A stretch of 12,973 bases of DNA from Ruminobacter sp964520475 (GCA_964520475.1 CAZFNS010000027.1:1-12973), one strand, 5' to 3'; shown: positions 1-6,950, counted from the stretch's first letter. The notes: a model not told the origin generated them from the letters alone. Made by a program: numbers and translations.

Positions 1-3
1 TAT

Positions 4-777
4 ATGACCGACACACCGAACACCCCCGGACGGCCCGGGGCCGACGCTTTCAGGCCGTGCCTCGTTATTCCCTGCTACCGGCACGCGGACCGGCTCGCGG
101 AGATCCTGCCGCGCGCCGCCGGCTTCGGCGCGCCCGTGATCGTCGCCGACGACGGCAACGCGCCCGCGGACGCGGAGCTTTTGCGCGGGATAACCGCCGC
201 CGCGGGCGCGGTCCTGGTCCGCCACGAGCGGAACCTCGGCAAGGGCCGGGCCGTGGAGAGCGCCCTGCGCCGGGCCGCGGAGCTCGGCTTCACCCACGCC
301 CTGCAGGTCGACGCCGACGGCCAGCACGATCTCGGCGCCGTCCCGCTTTTCTTCGCGGAGGGGCGCCGCCGTCCCGGCGTGATTGTCAGCGGGGTGCCCG
401 TGTACGACGCGGACGCGCCGGCCGGCCGCAAGATCGGCCGCTACGTCACGCACTTCTGGGTCGCCCTGGAACTCGGCCTGTTCCGGGTCACGGACACCAT
501 GTGCGGCATGAGGATGTACCCCGTGGCCGCCGCCCTCAGGGTCCTGGACGCCGGCAAAGTCGGGGCCGGCATGGATTTCGACACCGATATCTTCGTCCGG
601 ATGTACTGGTCCGGGACGGATTTCGCCGAGATCCCCGTGGCGGTCGCCTACGTGCCCGGCAACGTCAGCAATTTCCGGGTGTTCCGGGACAACGCGCGCA
701 TCTCGCTCATGCACGCGCGGCTCTGCGTCGAGAAGATCCTGCATTACCCGAGCGTGAGAAGGAGGAATTACCTGTGA
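4..777 (+). CDS. Family 2 glycosyltransferase (APE cluster, ApeJ N-terminal half type)
   Basis: 257-residue GT-A fold glycosyltransferase, probably acting on the cytoplasmic side of the inner membrane to join a sugar or sugar-like group to the polyene lipid. The N-terminal strand reads CLVIPCYRHADRL, followed by VADDGN with D49-D50 (nucleotide binding), NLGKGRAVESAL, then DADGQHD with D103 and D105 as the metal-binding DxD motif. TDTMCGMRMYP near residue 165 matches the acceptor-side loop of dolichyl-phosphate-mannose-synthase-like enzymes. There are no C-terminal membrane helices. The ATG at position 4 leaves almost no upstream sequence, so the ribosome site cannot be judged. Its stop overlaps the GTG start of the acyltransferase gene, implying coupled translation. 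In described APE clusters, as I recall, these two domains form one fused protein (ApeJ); here they are separate genes. The sugar and acceptor are unknown. The family call is firm; the pathway role comes from neighbours. Confidence 0.85.
   Translation: MTDTPNTPGRPGADAFRPCLVIPCYRHADRLAEILPRAAGFGAPVIVADDGNAPADAELLRGITAAAGAVLVRHERNLGKGRAVESALRRAAELGFTHALQVDADGQHDLGAVPLFFAEGRRRPGVIVSGVPVYDADAPAGRKIGRYVTHFWVALELGLFRVTDTMCGMRMYPVAAALRVLDAGKVGAGMDFDTDIFVRMYWSGTDFAEIPVAVAYVPGNVSNFRVFRDNARISLMHARLCVEKILHYPSVRRRNYL
759..765 (+). promoter_or_regulatory. Ribosome binding site for the acyltransferase GTG start
   Basis: AAGGAGG lies 8 bases before the GTG at 774. This near-perfect Shine-Dalgarno sequence fixes the acyltransferase start inside the stop codon region of the glycosyltransferase, although the reading frame stays open far upstream. 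Confidence 0.8.
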
Positions 778-1700
778 CCGCGGCCGGCGAAGCCTCCTGG
801 AGAAAGAAAAAAGAGAGCACCCCCGTGCTCGGCATGAACATGATCCTGCTCGTTTACCGGATCGCCGGCAAACGCGGGGTGCTCTGCATCGCCTGGATCG
901 CCTCGTGGCTCGTCTGGCTGTTCAACCCGGGGGCGCGCCGGATCTCGGAAGACTACCTGCGCCGCCTGAGCGCGAGCGCGGCGGCCCGCGGGGTCGTCCT
1001 GCCGCGCCTCAGCTCCCGCCGCCACATCTACTCGTTCTGCCGCGCGCTCGCGGCCAAACCCGTTTCCTGGTCGGGGCTCGCCGATTTTTACGCCATCGGG
1101 GACATCGACGGGGGCCTCCGCGATCTGCTCGGCAAAGCCTCCGACCCGCAGCCTTACCTCCTCGTGAGCGCCCACGTCGGCAACATCGAGGTCATCCGGG
1201 CCTTCAACACCCTGAAGGTCCGCCGCCGGGTCAACGTGCTGATGAGCAAGGATCAGAGCCCGGTGTTCATGGAGTTCATCAAAAAAGTCAACCGGGACAG
1301 CGCCGTCGATCTCCTGCCGGCCGGGGAGCCCAACCCCGCCGTGGCCATGGAGCTCGCCGCCCGGATCGAAGAGGGGGACTGGATCGCGATCCTCGGCGAC
1401 CGGCTCCTCGGGAGCGGCACGCGCTGCGTCGAGGCCGACTTCCTCGGGGGCAAAGCCAGGTTTCCCCAGGGGCCGTGGATCCTCGCCTCGCTGCTCAAAA
1501 TTCCCGTATATCTCGCCTTCGGGCTCAACGACGGCAAAAACCTGCGGGTCTACGGCCGCGACCTCGGGCCCGTGCGGCTCGACCGGAAGAACCGGGAGGA
1601 GTCCGTCCGCGTTTATGTGCAGAGTTTCGCTGACGAGCTCGAAAAAATTCTGTATAAGTATCCTTACGAATGGTTCAATTTTTACGATTTCTGGAGCTAG
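774..1700 (+). CDS. LpxL/HtrB-like lysophospholipid acyltransferase (ApeJ C-terminal half type)
   Basis: 308-residue member of the lipid A late acyltransferase (LpxL/HtrB) family, which transfers acyl chains from ACP to a lipid acceptor at the inner membrane. A hydrophobic N-terminal segment (VLCIAWIASWLVWLF, about residues 35-50) is the usual single anchor. The HxxxxE catalytic motif is SAHVGNIE with H134 and E139. ILGDRLLG, KARFPQGPWILA and the C-terminal YPYEWFNFYDFW are all family landmarks. The GTG at 774 is chosen because AAGGAGG lies 8 bases upstream; the frame is open further upstream, but that part is out-of-frame reading of the glycosyltransferase gene. The gene overlaps the glycosyltransferase stop (GTGA) and ends just before the thioesterase. 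In this setting it probably acylates the glycosylated or glycerol-linked polyene rather than lipid A. Acceptor and acyl donor are inferred only. Confidence 0.87.
   Translation: MTAAGEASWRKKKESTPVLGMNMILLVYRIAGKRGVLCIAWIASWLVWLFNPGARRISEDYLRRLSASAAARGVVLPRLSSRRHIYSFCRALAAKPVSWSGLADFYAIGDIDGGLRDLLGKASDPQPYLLVSAHVGNIEVIRAFNTLKVRRRVNVLMSKDQSPVFMEFIKKVNRDSAVDLLPAGEPNPAVAMELAARIEEGDWIAILGDRLLGSGTRCVEADFLGGKARFPQGPWILASLLKIPVYLAFGLNDGKNLRVYGRDLGPVRLDRKNREESVRVYVQSFADELEKILYKYPYEWFNFYDFWS
1693..1696 (+). promoter_or_regulatory. Ribosome binding site for the thioesterase
   Basis: GGAG within the last codons of the acyltransferase gene, 8 bases before the ATG at 1705. It decides between that ATG, the in-frame ATG at 1615 (inside the upstream gene) and the in-frame ATG at 1723, neither of which has a well-placed site. 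Confidence 0.6.
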
Positions 1701-1704
1701 GGGA

Positions 1705-2148
1705 ATGAGCGCGCTCTTCGCCATGGATTCGGCCCAGCGGGTGCAGTTCTACGACTGCGACCCGATGGGGGTCGTCTGGCACGGCAATTATCTTAAGTAC
1801 CTCGAGACCGCCCGCGGGGAGTTTCTCGATTTCATCGGCTACGGCTACACCCGGATCTACGACCGCGGCCACGTCTTTCCGGTGGTCGAGGAGAAGATCA
1901 GGTACCTGCGCCCGCTGACCGTGGGCGATTCGTTCATTGTCAGGACCAACCTCGTCGAGTACGTGAACCGGCTGGTGCACACGTACGAGCTGATCCGCGG
2001 GGACGAGGTCTGCATGCGGGCCCGGTCCGTGCAGGTGTGCGTCGCGGCCGGCTTTCACGAGCTGAGCTTTTTCATGCCGGAGGACTTCATCGCCGCCGTC
2101 GAGGCGAAGACCGGGCTGTCCGAAAGCAAAAGCGTCCGGGAGCGTTAA
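1705..2148 (+). CDS. 4-hydroxybenzoyl-CoA thioesterase-family acyl thioesterase (ApeK type)
   Basis: 147-residue single hotdog domain of the 4HBT/YbgC group, which hydrolyses acyl-CoA or acyl-ACP thioesters in the cytoplasm. The signature is YDCDPMGVVWHGNYLKYLETAR, beginning at residue 16, with D19 at the position of the catalytic aspartate and the conserved WHGNY and E-AR residues after it. RYLRPLTVGDSF and the RARSVQVC strand are also typical. The start at 1705 gives normal family length and has GGAG 8 bases upstream; the frame is open further upstream but only through the end of the acyltransferase gene. It begins 4 bases after the acyltransferase stop, and the next gene starts one base after its own stop. 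In APE clusters a thioesterase at this place (ApeK) is thought to release or edit the polyene chain from its ACP. Family assignment is firm; the substrate is inferred. Confidence 0.88.
   Translation: MSALFAMDSAQRVQFYDCDPMGVVWHGNYLKYLETARGEFLDFIGYGYTRIYDRGHVFPVVEEKIRYLRPLTVGDSFIVRTNLVEYVNRLVHTYELIRGDEVCMRARSVQVCVAAGFHELSFFMPEDFIAAVEAKTGLSESKSVRER
2138..2142 (+). promoter_or_regulatory. Ribosome binding site for the LolA-like gene
   Basis: GGGAG, 7 bases before the GTG at 2150, supports this non-ATG start. A typical signal peptide follows directly. Confidence 0.6.
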
Positions 2149-2149
2149 A

Positions 2150-2866
2150 GTGCCGCGTCTTTTTCTCAGCCTTCTGGCCGGAGCCGCGCTGCTCGCTCTT
2201 CCCGCGNNNNNNNNNNNNNNNNNNNNNNNNNNNNNNNNNNNNNNNNNNNNNNNNNNNNNNNNNNNNNNNNNNNNNNNNNNNNNNNNNNNNNNNNNNNNNN
2301 NNNNNNCCGCCGATCCGCAGAGCCAGGCCGCGCTCTTCCGGAAATTTTTCGGGGACCTGCGGCGCGGCGTCGTCCGGGCCGGCTTCGAACAGACCCGCTA
2401 TCTCGCCGCTTTCGGCAAAAGCTTCAAGGCGACGGGCGCGATGGCCTTCTCCCCGGCGGAGGGCCTCTGCTGGACCGTCCGCGAACCCGTCTCCAAAACC
2501 TGGCTCTTCGCCGGGGAGAGCGTTTACGAGCTGCTCCCCGGCGGCGCGCGCCGCGAGGCCGGCGCCGATCCGAACGGGCGCCTGAGCCGCGTGCTCGTCG
2601 CCCTGCTCGGCGGCGGGGCGGGCGGGGCCGCCGCCGAGGTCCTCGACAATTTCACCCTGGCCGAGGGGCGGGACGGGGACCTCTTCCTCGCCCCGCGCGA
2701 CGCGAACCTCGCCCTCGCGCTTTACCGGGTGCGGCTCGCGAAGGAGGACGGCTTCCTCAAACGGGTCACCGTCATGGAAAAAGACGGCGGCTACACCGAA
2801 ATGATCTTCCTCGATCCCTCCGAGGACGCCGCGGCCGGGGGCGGGACCTTCTGCCATGCGGAGTAA
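2150..2866 (+). CDS. LolA-like outer membrane lipoprotein carrier (ApeL type), interrupted by an assembly gap
   Basis: Secreted LolA-like protein, expected in the periplasm, where a paralogue of the lipoprotein chaperone could carry the hydrophobic polyene product from the exporter to the outer membrane. The GTG start at 2150 (GGGAG 7 bases upstream) opens a signal peptide, PRLFLSLLAGAALLALPA, and then the sequence runs into 100 N at 2207-2306. After the gap comes a LolA-type body: ALFRKFFGDLRRG, FEQTRYLAAFGKSFKATG, LCWTVREPVSKTWLFAG, VYELLPGG. The last resembles the LolA pattern of an F-x-Q-x-R strand followed by a P-x-x-x-W strand. Signal plus about 186 residues already approaches usual LolA length (about 200), so the true missing segment may be short. 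The frame agreeing across an arbitrary 100-N filler proves nothing. Its end overlaps the exporter start by 11 bases. The product is reliable; the intact structure is unproven. Confidence 0.75.
   Translation: MPRLFLSLLAGAALLALPAXXXXXXXXXXXXXXXXXXXXXXXXXXXXXXXXXXADPQSQAALFRKFFGDLRRGVVRAGFEQTRYLAAFGKSFKATGAMAFSPAEGLCWTVREPVSKTWLFAGESVYELLPGGARREAGADPNGRLSRVLVALLGGGAGGAAAEVLDNFTLAEGRDGDLFLAPRDANLALALYRVRLAKEDGFLKRVTVMEKDGGYTEMIFLDPSEDAAAGGGTFCHAE
2207..2306. other. Assembly gap of exactly 100 N
   Basis: A run of exactly 100 undetermined bases, the conventional filler for a scaffold gap of unknown size. It falls at the end of the signal peptide of the LolA-like gene. No statement can be made about sequence, length or reading frame across it. 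Confidence 0.99.
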
Positions 2867-5192
2867 AGCCGCCGCCGTCGCGATCCTCCTGCTCGCGCTC
2901 CTCCCGGCCCTCGCGGGGTTCCTGCGGGCCGCGGCCGCCGACTTCGCGGTGCTAAGGACCGACCTGCGTTACCTGCTCCCCGGCGCGTCCGCGGGCGGGC
3001 CGGATCCCGCCGCCGCGGCGTTCACGGAACGGCTCGCGGGCGAGCTCGTCTTCGTCTTCGAGGCGGGGCCGGGGGCGGGATCCCCCGTCCCGGCGGAGAC
3101 GGACGCAGCCCTCCGGGCGGCCGCGCGGGATCTCACCGCGTACCTCGGGGGCGTAAAGGGAATCGCCGTGAGGGATCCCGCCGCCTTCGCCGAGACCGGC
3201 CGCTTCCTCTTCGAGCGCCGCTACGCGCTCGGGGCGGGCCGCTTCCTGACGGACGGGCGCCCCGATCCCGCGAAGCTCCGCGAAGCCGTCGGCGCGATCC
3301 TCTTCAGCCCCTTCGGCGGCGCCACGGCGGCCGAGATCGCGCATGATCCGTTCTTCATCATGCGGGACTGGCTGGCGCGCCAAAATATTTCCCGCTACGG
3401 GCGGGACCCGGACGGGCTCGCCTATGTGACGGAAGGCGGGCGCCGCGCCTATATCGTGAGCGCCCGCGCGGACGCGGCCGCCCTCGGCGGGGCGGACCGT
3501 AAAGAGATCTCCCGGCGCGCGGCGGAACTGCGCGCCGAACTCCGGGAGAAGGGGGCGCGGCTCTCCTACACCGGGGCGCTCTTTTTCGCGGAGGAGGCCC
3601 GGGAGGCCTCGGAGCGGGACATCGCGCTGATAAGCGCCGTCTCCGGGATCGCGCTCGTGTTCCTGCTGGTGTGGTTTTTCCGGAGCGCGGGGCCCCTGCT
3701 CTGGGGCTCGCTCGTCCTCGCGGGCGGAATGGCCGCGGCGGCGGGCGCCGTGGTCGCGGCGACCGGCGGGATCCACGTGGTGACCCTCGCCATCGGCTCG
3801 TCCCTCGCGGGCGTCTCCTTCGATTACATCCTGCACGTCATGGGCCGGTGCGCGGGGGCGGATCCCGGGGACGTGCCCCGGATCCGGGCCGAGCTCCGGA
3901 ACCCGCTGCTCTTAAGCCTCGCCACCAGCGTGACCGCCTACGGGGCCGCCGGGCTCACGGGCCTGCCCGCGCTCGCCGAGCTCGCCCTGTTCGCCGCGGC
4001 GGGCCTCGTCGCGGTGTTCCTCATGTCTTATTTCCTCCTGCCGCGCGTGCGGACGGGGCGCGCGCCCGGCGCGGCGGTCCCGTTCGGGAAGATCGCCGCC
4101 CGGGCCGAACGGCTCGCCCGCGCCGAGACGACCGTCTGGGGCGCGCTCCTCTTCCTCGGCGCGGCGGGCGCGGCGGCTTTCGCGCTCTTAGCCCGCGCCC
4201 CCGACGACGACGTGGCCCGCCTGCGCCCGGCGGGATCCGTCCTCGCCGCGGCCGACCGGCGCGTGAGCCGCCTGACCGGCGGCCCGGCGGCGGCCAAGTG
4301 GTTCATCGTCTCCGGCGCGGGGCCGGACGGCGCCCTCGAAAACTGCGCGGCCTTCGCCGCGGGGTTGTCCCCCGCGCAGGCGAAGGGCTTCGACGCCCCG
4401 TGCCTGCGGATCCCCGCCCGGGGGGAGCAGCGCGCGTCCGTAGCCGCTTACCGGGAACTTTTCCCGGAACTCGCGAAGATCTACGCGGAACTGGGCGTGA
4501 CCCTGACCGAGGAGGGGATCGGCCTCGCCCGGGCCGAGACCTTCGACCCGCGGCTCGTCCCCGGGGCGGGGGACTTCATGACCGGCGCCGGGGAACTCCT
4601 CGCCCGCGCCGACGCCTCGGACGCCGCGCTCCTTAAAAAGATCGCCGCCGACCGAAACTTCCGGCCCCTCGACCGGCGCGGGGAGTGGAGCCGGGCCTTC
4701 GCCGCCTGCCGCGAAAAGCTCGAGCTGACCCTCATAGCCGCGCTCCTCGCCGCCGCGGCCGCGGGGTTCCTGCTGCGGGGCCGGCGGGTCTTCCGCGAGT
4801 TTATCCTGCCCGCCGGGGGCGGGCTTTGCGCGGGACTCGCGGCCTGCGTCCTCGCCGCGGGCGCCCGCGACGTCTTCACGGCGGCGGGGCTCTTCATCGT
4901 GGCGGGGCTCGGCGCCGACTACTGCATCTTCATCGCGGGCGCCCGCCCCGGGAACCGCGCCGAGGTGCTTAAGATCCTGCTGCTCGCCTGGGTCTCCACG
5001 GAGACGGCGGCGGGGCTTTTGTCCCTGTCCGGGCTTCCCGCGGCCCGCGCCGTCGGCGCGGCGGTCTTCTGGGGGCTCCTCGCGATCCCGCCGCTCGCGC
5101 TCCTCTTCGCCCGGCCGGATCCGGGGGAGGAAGCCCAGGGATCCGGGGAACGGGAAGGGCGCGCGGCGGCGGGGGACGCGTCCGTTTTTTGA
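2856..5192 (+). CDS. MMPL/RND-family exporter (COG4258 predicted exporter, ApeM type)
   Basis: 778-residue inner-membrane transporter with the RND/MMPL two-fold plan. The order is: one N-terminal helix (about residues 5-25), a large periplasmic domain (about 28-250), a bundle of helices starting near 256 (IALISAVSGIALVFLLVWFF), a second periplasmic domain (about 450-620), and a second bundle to about 760. Each bundle has the membrane-buried aspartate-tyrosine pair seen in MMPL proteins: SFDYILH with D323 and GADYCIFIAG with D688, the likely proton-relay residues. It is homologous in plan to exporters of APE, flexirubin and xanthomonadin clusters and probably extracts the finished lipid-linked polyene from the inner membrane and passes it to the adjacent LolA-like protein. 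The ATG at 2856 overlaps the preceding gene by 11 bases. The C-terminal tail after the last helix is short and charged. The coding sequence carries ten GGATCC sites. The family is clear; the cargo is inferred. Confidence 0.88.
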   Translation: MRSKAAAVAILLLALLPALAGFLRAAAADFAVLRTDLRYLLPGASAGGPDPAAAAFTERLAGELVFVFEAGPGAGSPVPAETDAALRAAARDLTAYLGGVKGIAVRDPAAFAETGRFLFERRYALGAGRFLTDGRPDPAKLREAVGAILFSPFGGATAAEIAHDPFFIMRDWLARQNISRYGRDPDGLAYVTEGGRRAYIVSARADAAALGGADRKEISRRAAELRAELREKGARLSYTGALFFAEEAREASERDIALISAVSGIALVFLLVWFFRSAGPLLWGSLVLAGGMAAAAGAVVAATGGIHVVTLAIGSSLAGVSFDYILHVMGRCAGADPGDVPRIRAELRNPLLLSLATSVTAYGAAGLTGLPALAELALFAAAGLVAVFLMSYFLLPRVRTGRAPGAAVPFGKIAARAERLARAETTVWGALLFLGAAGAAAFALLARAPDDDVARLRPAGSVLAAADRRVSRLTGGPAAAKWFIVSGAGPDGALENCAAFAAGLSPAQAKGFDAPCLRIPARGEQRASVAAYRELFPELAKIYAELGVTLTEEGIGLARAETFDPRLVPGAGDFMTGAGELLARADASDAALLKKIAADRNFRPLDRRGEWSRAFAACREKLELTLIAALLAAAAAGFLLRGRRVFREFILPAGGGLCAGLAACVLAAGARDVFTAAGLFIVAGLGADYCIFIAGARPGNRAEVLKILLLAWVSTETAAGLLSLSGLPAARAVGAAVFWGLLAIPPLALLFARPDPGEEAQGSGEREGRAAAGDASVF
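3860..3885 (+). repeat. Imperfect inverted repeat inside the exporter gene
   Basis: Two GGATCC hexamers face each other around GC-rich arms. Ten base pairs can form with a 5-base loop (ACGTG) and one bulged C. It is fully coding, so it may only reflect base composition and codon choice. Confidence 0.35.
5170..5190 (+). terminator. Weak intrinsic-terminator-like hairpin at the end of the exporter gene
   Basis: A short GC stem (CGGG pairing with TCCG, one G-T pair, 7-base loop GGACGCG) is followed directly by six T residues that run into the exporter stop codon. The stem is only four pairs, so termination would be partial. Its place just before a TATAAT box makes a transcription-unit boundary plausible. 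Confidence 0.3.
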
Positions 5193-5201
5193 CCCGCCGG
5201 G

Positions 5202-5230
5202 AGTTTTTTCCCCCGAAATCAATTTATAAT
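5202..5230 (+). promoter_or_regulatory. Candidate sigma70 promoter before the ketosynthase block
   Basis: A perfect TATAAT at 5225-5230 stands in an AT-rich island in the 76-base gap between the exporter and ketosynthase 1. The -35 region is poor: AGTTTT at 5202-5207 with 17-base spacing, or six T at 5204-5209 with 15. No extended TG is present. The -10 box is conspicuous in such GC-rich DNA and would let the second gene block be transcribed on its own. Strength is uncertain because of the missing -35; an activator may help. Confidence 0.5.
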
Positions 5231-5268
5231 GAACGGATACGGCGGTTTCCCGGCAAGAAAGGAGCGTC

Positions 5269-6435
5269 ATGGTATATTTAAACGGCTTTTCGTGCAAAAG
5301 CGCCCTCGGCGTCACCGAAGAGGAGTCCGCGGCGAGTCTCGCGGCGGGCGACGGCGCCGGGCTCAAAAAAACCGCGGGCTACCTGCCCGGGGGTCAGACC
5401 ACTTATCTCGGCGCGATCCGCCTCGATCCGCCGCCCCTCCCCAAACACGACTGCCGGGCGAACCGGCTCCTCAACGAATGTCTTAAGGATCTCGCCCCCG
5501 AGATCGGAGCCGCGCTCGCGGCGTTCGGCCCGGACCGGATCGGCGCGGTCATCGGCACCAGCACCTCGGCCATCACCGACGTGGAGAACTCCGTGATCGC
5601 CGCCGGGGCCGAAGCCGATGAGCTCAGGTACGATCCCCGGATCTACGAGATCGGCAATATCTCGGTGTTCGTCCGCGACGCCCTCGGGATAACCGGCCCG
5701 TGCTACACCGTGGCCACGGCCTGCTCGTCGGGCGGGCGCGCCTTCGTGAGCGCGCGGGCCCTCCTCGAGGCGGGGGTCTGCGACGCGGTGATCGCCGGGG
5801 CCGCCGACACCCTGAGCCGGGTCACCGTGAGCGGCTTCTCCGCCCTCGGGGCCGTCGATCCGGACCGCTGCCGGCCGTTCTCCGACGCGCGCAAGGGCAT
5901 CAACATCGGCGAGGGGGCGGGGCTCACGATCCTGACCCGCGAGCCCCTGCCGGGAGCTTTTTGCGTGAAGCTGCTCGGCGCCGGTTCGTCGACGGACGGG
6001 TACCACATCTCGGCCCCGCGCCCGGACGGCGCGGGCGCGAAGGCGGCGATCGCCGCCGCCCTCAAAGACGCGGGCCTTAAGCCCGCGGACCTCGGCTACG
6101 TGAACCTGCACGCCACCGGCACGATCCTCAACGACGCCATGGAGCATCGCGTCGTCGGGGATATTTTCGGGAACGGCGTCCCGGTTTCCGGCACCAAGCA
6201 CCTCACGGGCCACACCCTGGGCGCGGCCGGGGTCGTGGAGGCCTACGTGTGCTGGCTCGTGCTGAAGCGGAACCTGGATCTGCCCGCGCTCGGCTACCTC
6301 GCGGATCTGCCTTACGCGGAGTTCGCGGACCTGAACCTCGTCCGGGAGCCGGTAAAGGCGGCCCGCCCCGCGGTCATGTCCAACAACTTCGCCTTCGGCG
6401 GCAACAACGTTTCGCTGATCTTCGGGGCGGCGTGA
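5269..6435 (+). CDS. Beta-ketoacyl-ACP synthase 1 (ApeO-type ketosynthase)
   Basis: 388-residue thiolase-fold ketosynthase that condenses malonyl-ACP with the growing polyene chain in the cytoplasm. The full FabF-type catalytic set is present: nucleophile C152 in VATACSSGG, H281 in NLHATGT, H315 in GTKHLTGHTLGAAG with K310, and the closing loop MSNNFAFGGNNVSLIF. It is therefore a true condensing enzyme and not a chain-length factor, which would lack the cysteine. The ATG at 5269 is preceded by AAAGGAG with a short 4-base spacer. It is the first gene after the only sizeable gap in the cluster and probably opens a second transcription unit. By position (after the exporter, before the hotdog dehydratase) it corresponds to ApeO, which in the described system pairs with the chain-length-factor-like ApeC; no such partner is in the window. 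Substrate and chain length cannot be deduced. Confidence 0.88.
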   Translation: MVYLNGFSCKSALGVTEEESAASLAAGDGAGLKKTAGYLPGGQTTYLGAIRLDPPPLPKHDCRANRLLNECLKDLAPEIGAALAAFGPDRIGAVIGTSTSAITDVENSVIAAGAEADELRYDPRIYEIGNISVFVRDALGITGPCYTVATACSSGGRAFVSARALLEAGVCDAVIAGAADTLSRVTVSGFSALGAVDPDRCRPFSDARKGINIGEGAGLTILTREPLPGAFCVKLLGAGSSTDGYHISAPRPDGAGAKAAIAAALKDAGLKPADLGYVNLHATGTILNDAMEHRVVGDIFGNGVPVSGTKHLTGHTLGAAGVVEAYVCWLVLKRNLDLPALGYLADLPYAEFADLNLVREPVKAARPAVMSNNFAFGGNNVSLIFGAA

Positions 6436-6437
6436 TC

Positions 6438-6950
6438 ATGGAGGGAGGGCGCGCGCGGTCGGTCGGGGACATTCCGCAGAAGGAGCCGATGCTCTTCATC
6501 GACGCGATCCGCGAGATGAGCGCGGACCGGAGCTCGATCGTGTGCTCCTTCACCCCCGGGGCCCGGCCCTGCGCCGGCCTGGACCCGGACGGCTCGCTGC
6601 CCGCCGTGTGCCTGGTCGAGGTGATGGCCCAGGCCATCGCCTGCCTCCTGTTCCGGCCCGAGGAGCCGAACCTGGCCGGGCTGATCCTGTCCGTCCGGAG
6701 GATGAAGTTTTACCGGGGCGGGAACGTGCCGAAGGGGACGGTCCTGCGGGTCTCGGGGCGGATCACCTACTGCGACGGGGACGGCGTCGCCCTGACCGAG
6801 GCGGAGGTCCGCGACGACCGCACGGGGGAGAAGATCACCGGGGCGACCCTCATGCTGATGAAGCCCACCCCGGAGCAGCTCGCGGAGCTGTTCGGCGACG
6901 CGGCGGCGCGATTCGGGCCGGACCGCGGCGGGGAGACGGCAAGAACATGA
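6438..6950 (+). CDS. Hotdog-fold 3-hydroxyacyl-ACP dehydratase-like protein (ApeP type) without any histidine
   Basis: 170-residue FabA/FabZ-like hotdog protein. Landmarks are IPQKEPMLFIDAI (residues 12-24), where FabZ and APE dehydratases usually have a histidine right after the proline, and LPAVCLVEVMAQAIACLL, with E61 at the usual acidic position of the central helix. The HFPG motif of FabZ is missing, and the whole chain contains no histidine: Q14 occupies the expected His position. Unless another residue substitutes, this protein cannot use the normal His-Asp/Glu dehydration mechanism. It may be the structural or regulatory half of a heterodimer with an ApeI-type dehydratase encoded elsewhere. 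The ATG at 6438 is two bases after the ketosynthase stop; GTG at 6432 in the same frame is possible and would add two residues. It overlaps the HAD gene by ATGA. Fold and family are confident; activity is doubtful. Confidence 0.8.
   Translation: MEGGRARSVGDIPQKEPMLFIDAIREMSADRSSIVCSFTPGARPCAGLDPDGSLPAVCLVEVMAQAIACLLFRPEEPNLAGLILSVRRMKFYRGGNVPKGTVLRVSGRITYCDGDGVALTEAEVRDDRTGEKITGATLMLMKPTPEQLAELFGDAAARFGPDRGGETART

Noticed and set aside
57..773. N-terminal extension of the acyltransferase frame that overlaps the whole glycosyltransferase
   Set aside because: The extension is Arg/Pro-rich out-of-frame reading of a GC-rich gene; family similarity starts after 774, where a strong ribosome site and GTG occur.
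1615..1704. Upstream ATG (1615) for the thioesterase
   Set aside because: It lies inside the acyltransferase gene, adds residues unlike hotdog proteins, and ATG 1705 has a properly spaced GGAG.
768..1724. Long open frames on the minus strand, here and opposite most genes (for example 2952-3836, 4188-5366, 8265-9308, 10056-11192, 11310-12884)
   Set aside because: They mirror GC-rich coding sequence on the + strand, are rich in Arg/Gly/Ala/Pro, and show no recognisable domain or ribosome site.
5189..5194. TTGACC as a -35 box for the TATAAT at 5225
   Set aside because: The spacing to the -10 would be 30 bases, far beyond the 16-18 expected for sigma70.
5198..5215. CGGG...CCCG hairpin around the second T-run after the exporter gene
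   Set aside because: Only four pairs with a ten-base T-rich loop; the T-run is in the loop and not after the stem, so it is not a terminator.
6424..6430. GGGGCGG as Shine-Dalgarno for the dehydratase
   Set aside because: A weak match in GC-rich DNA; re-initiation after the ketosynthase stop two bases upstream of ATG 6438 explains the start as well.
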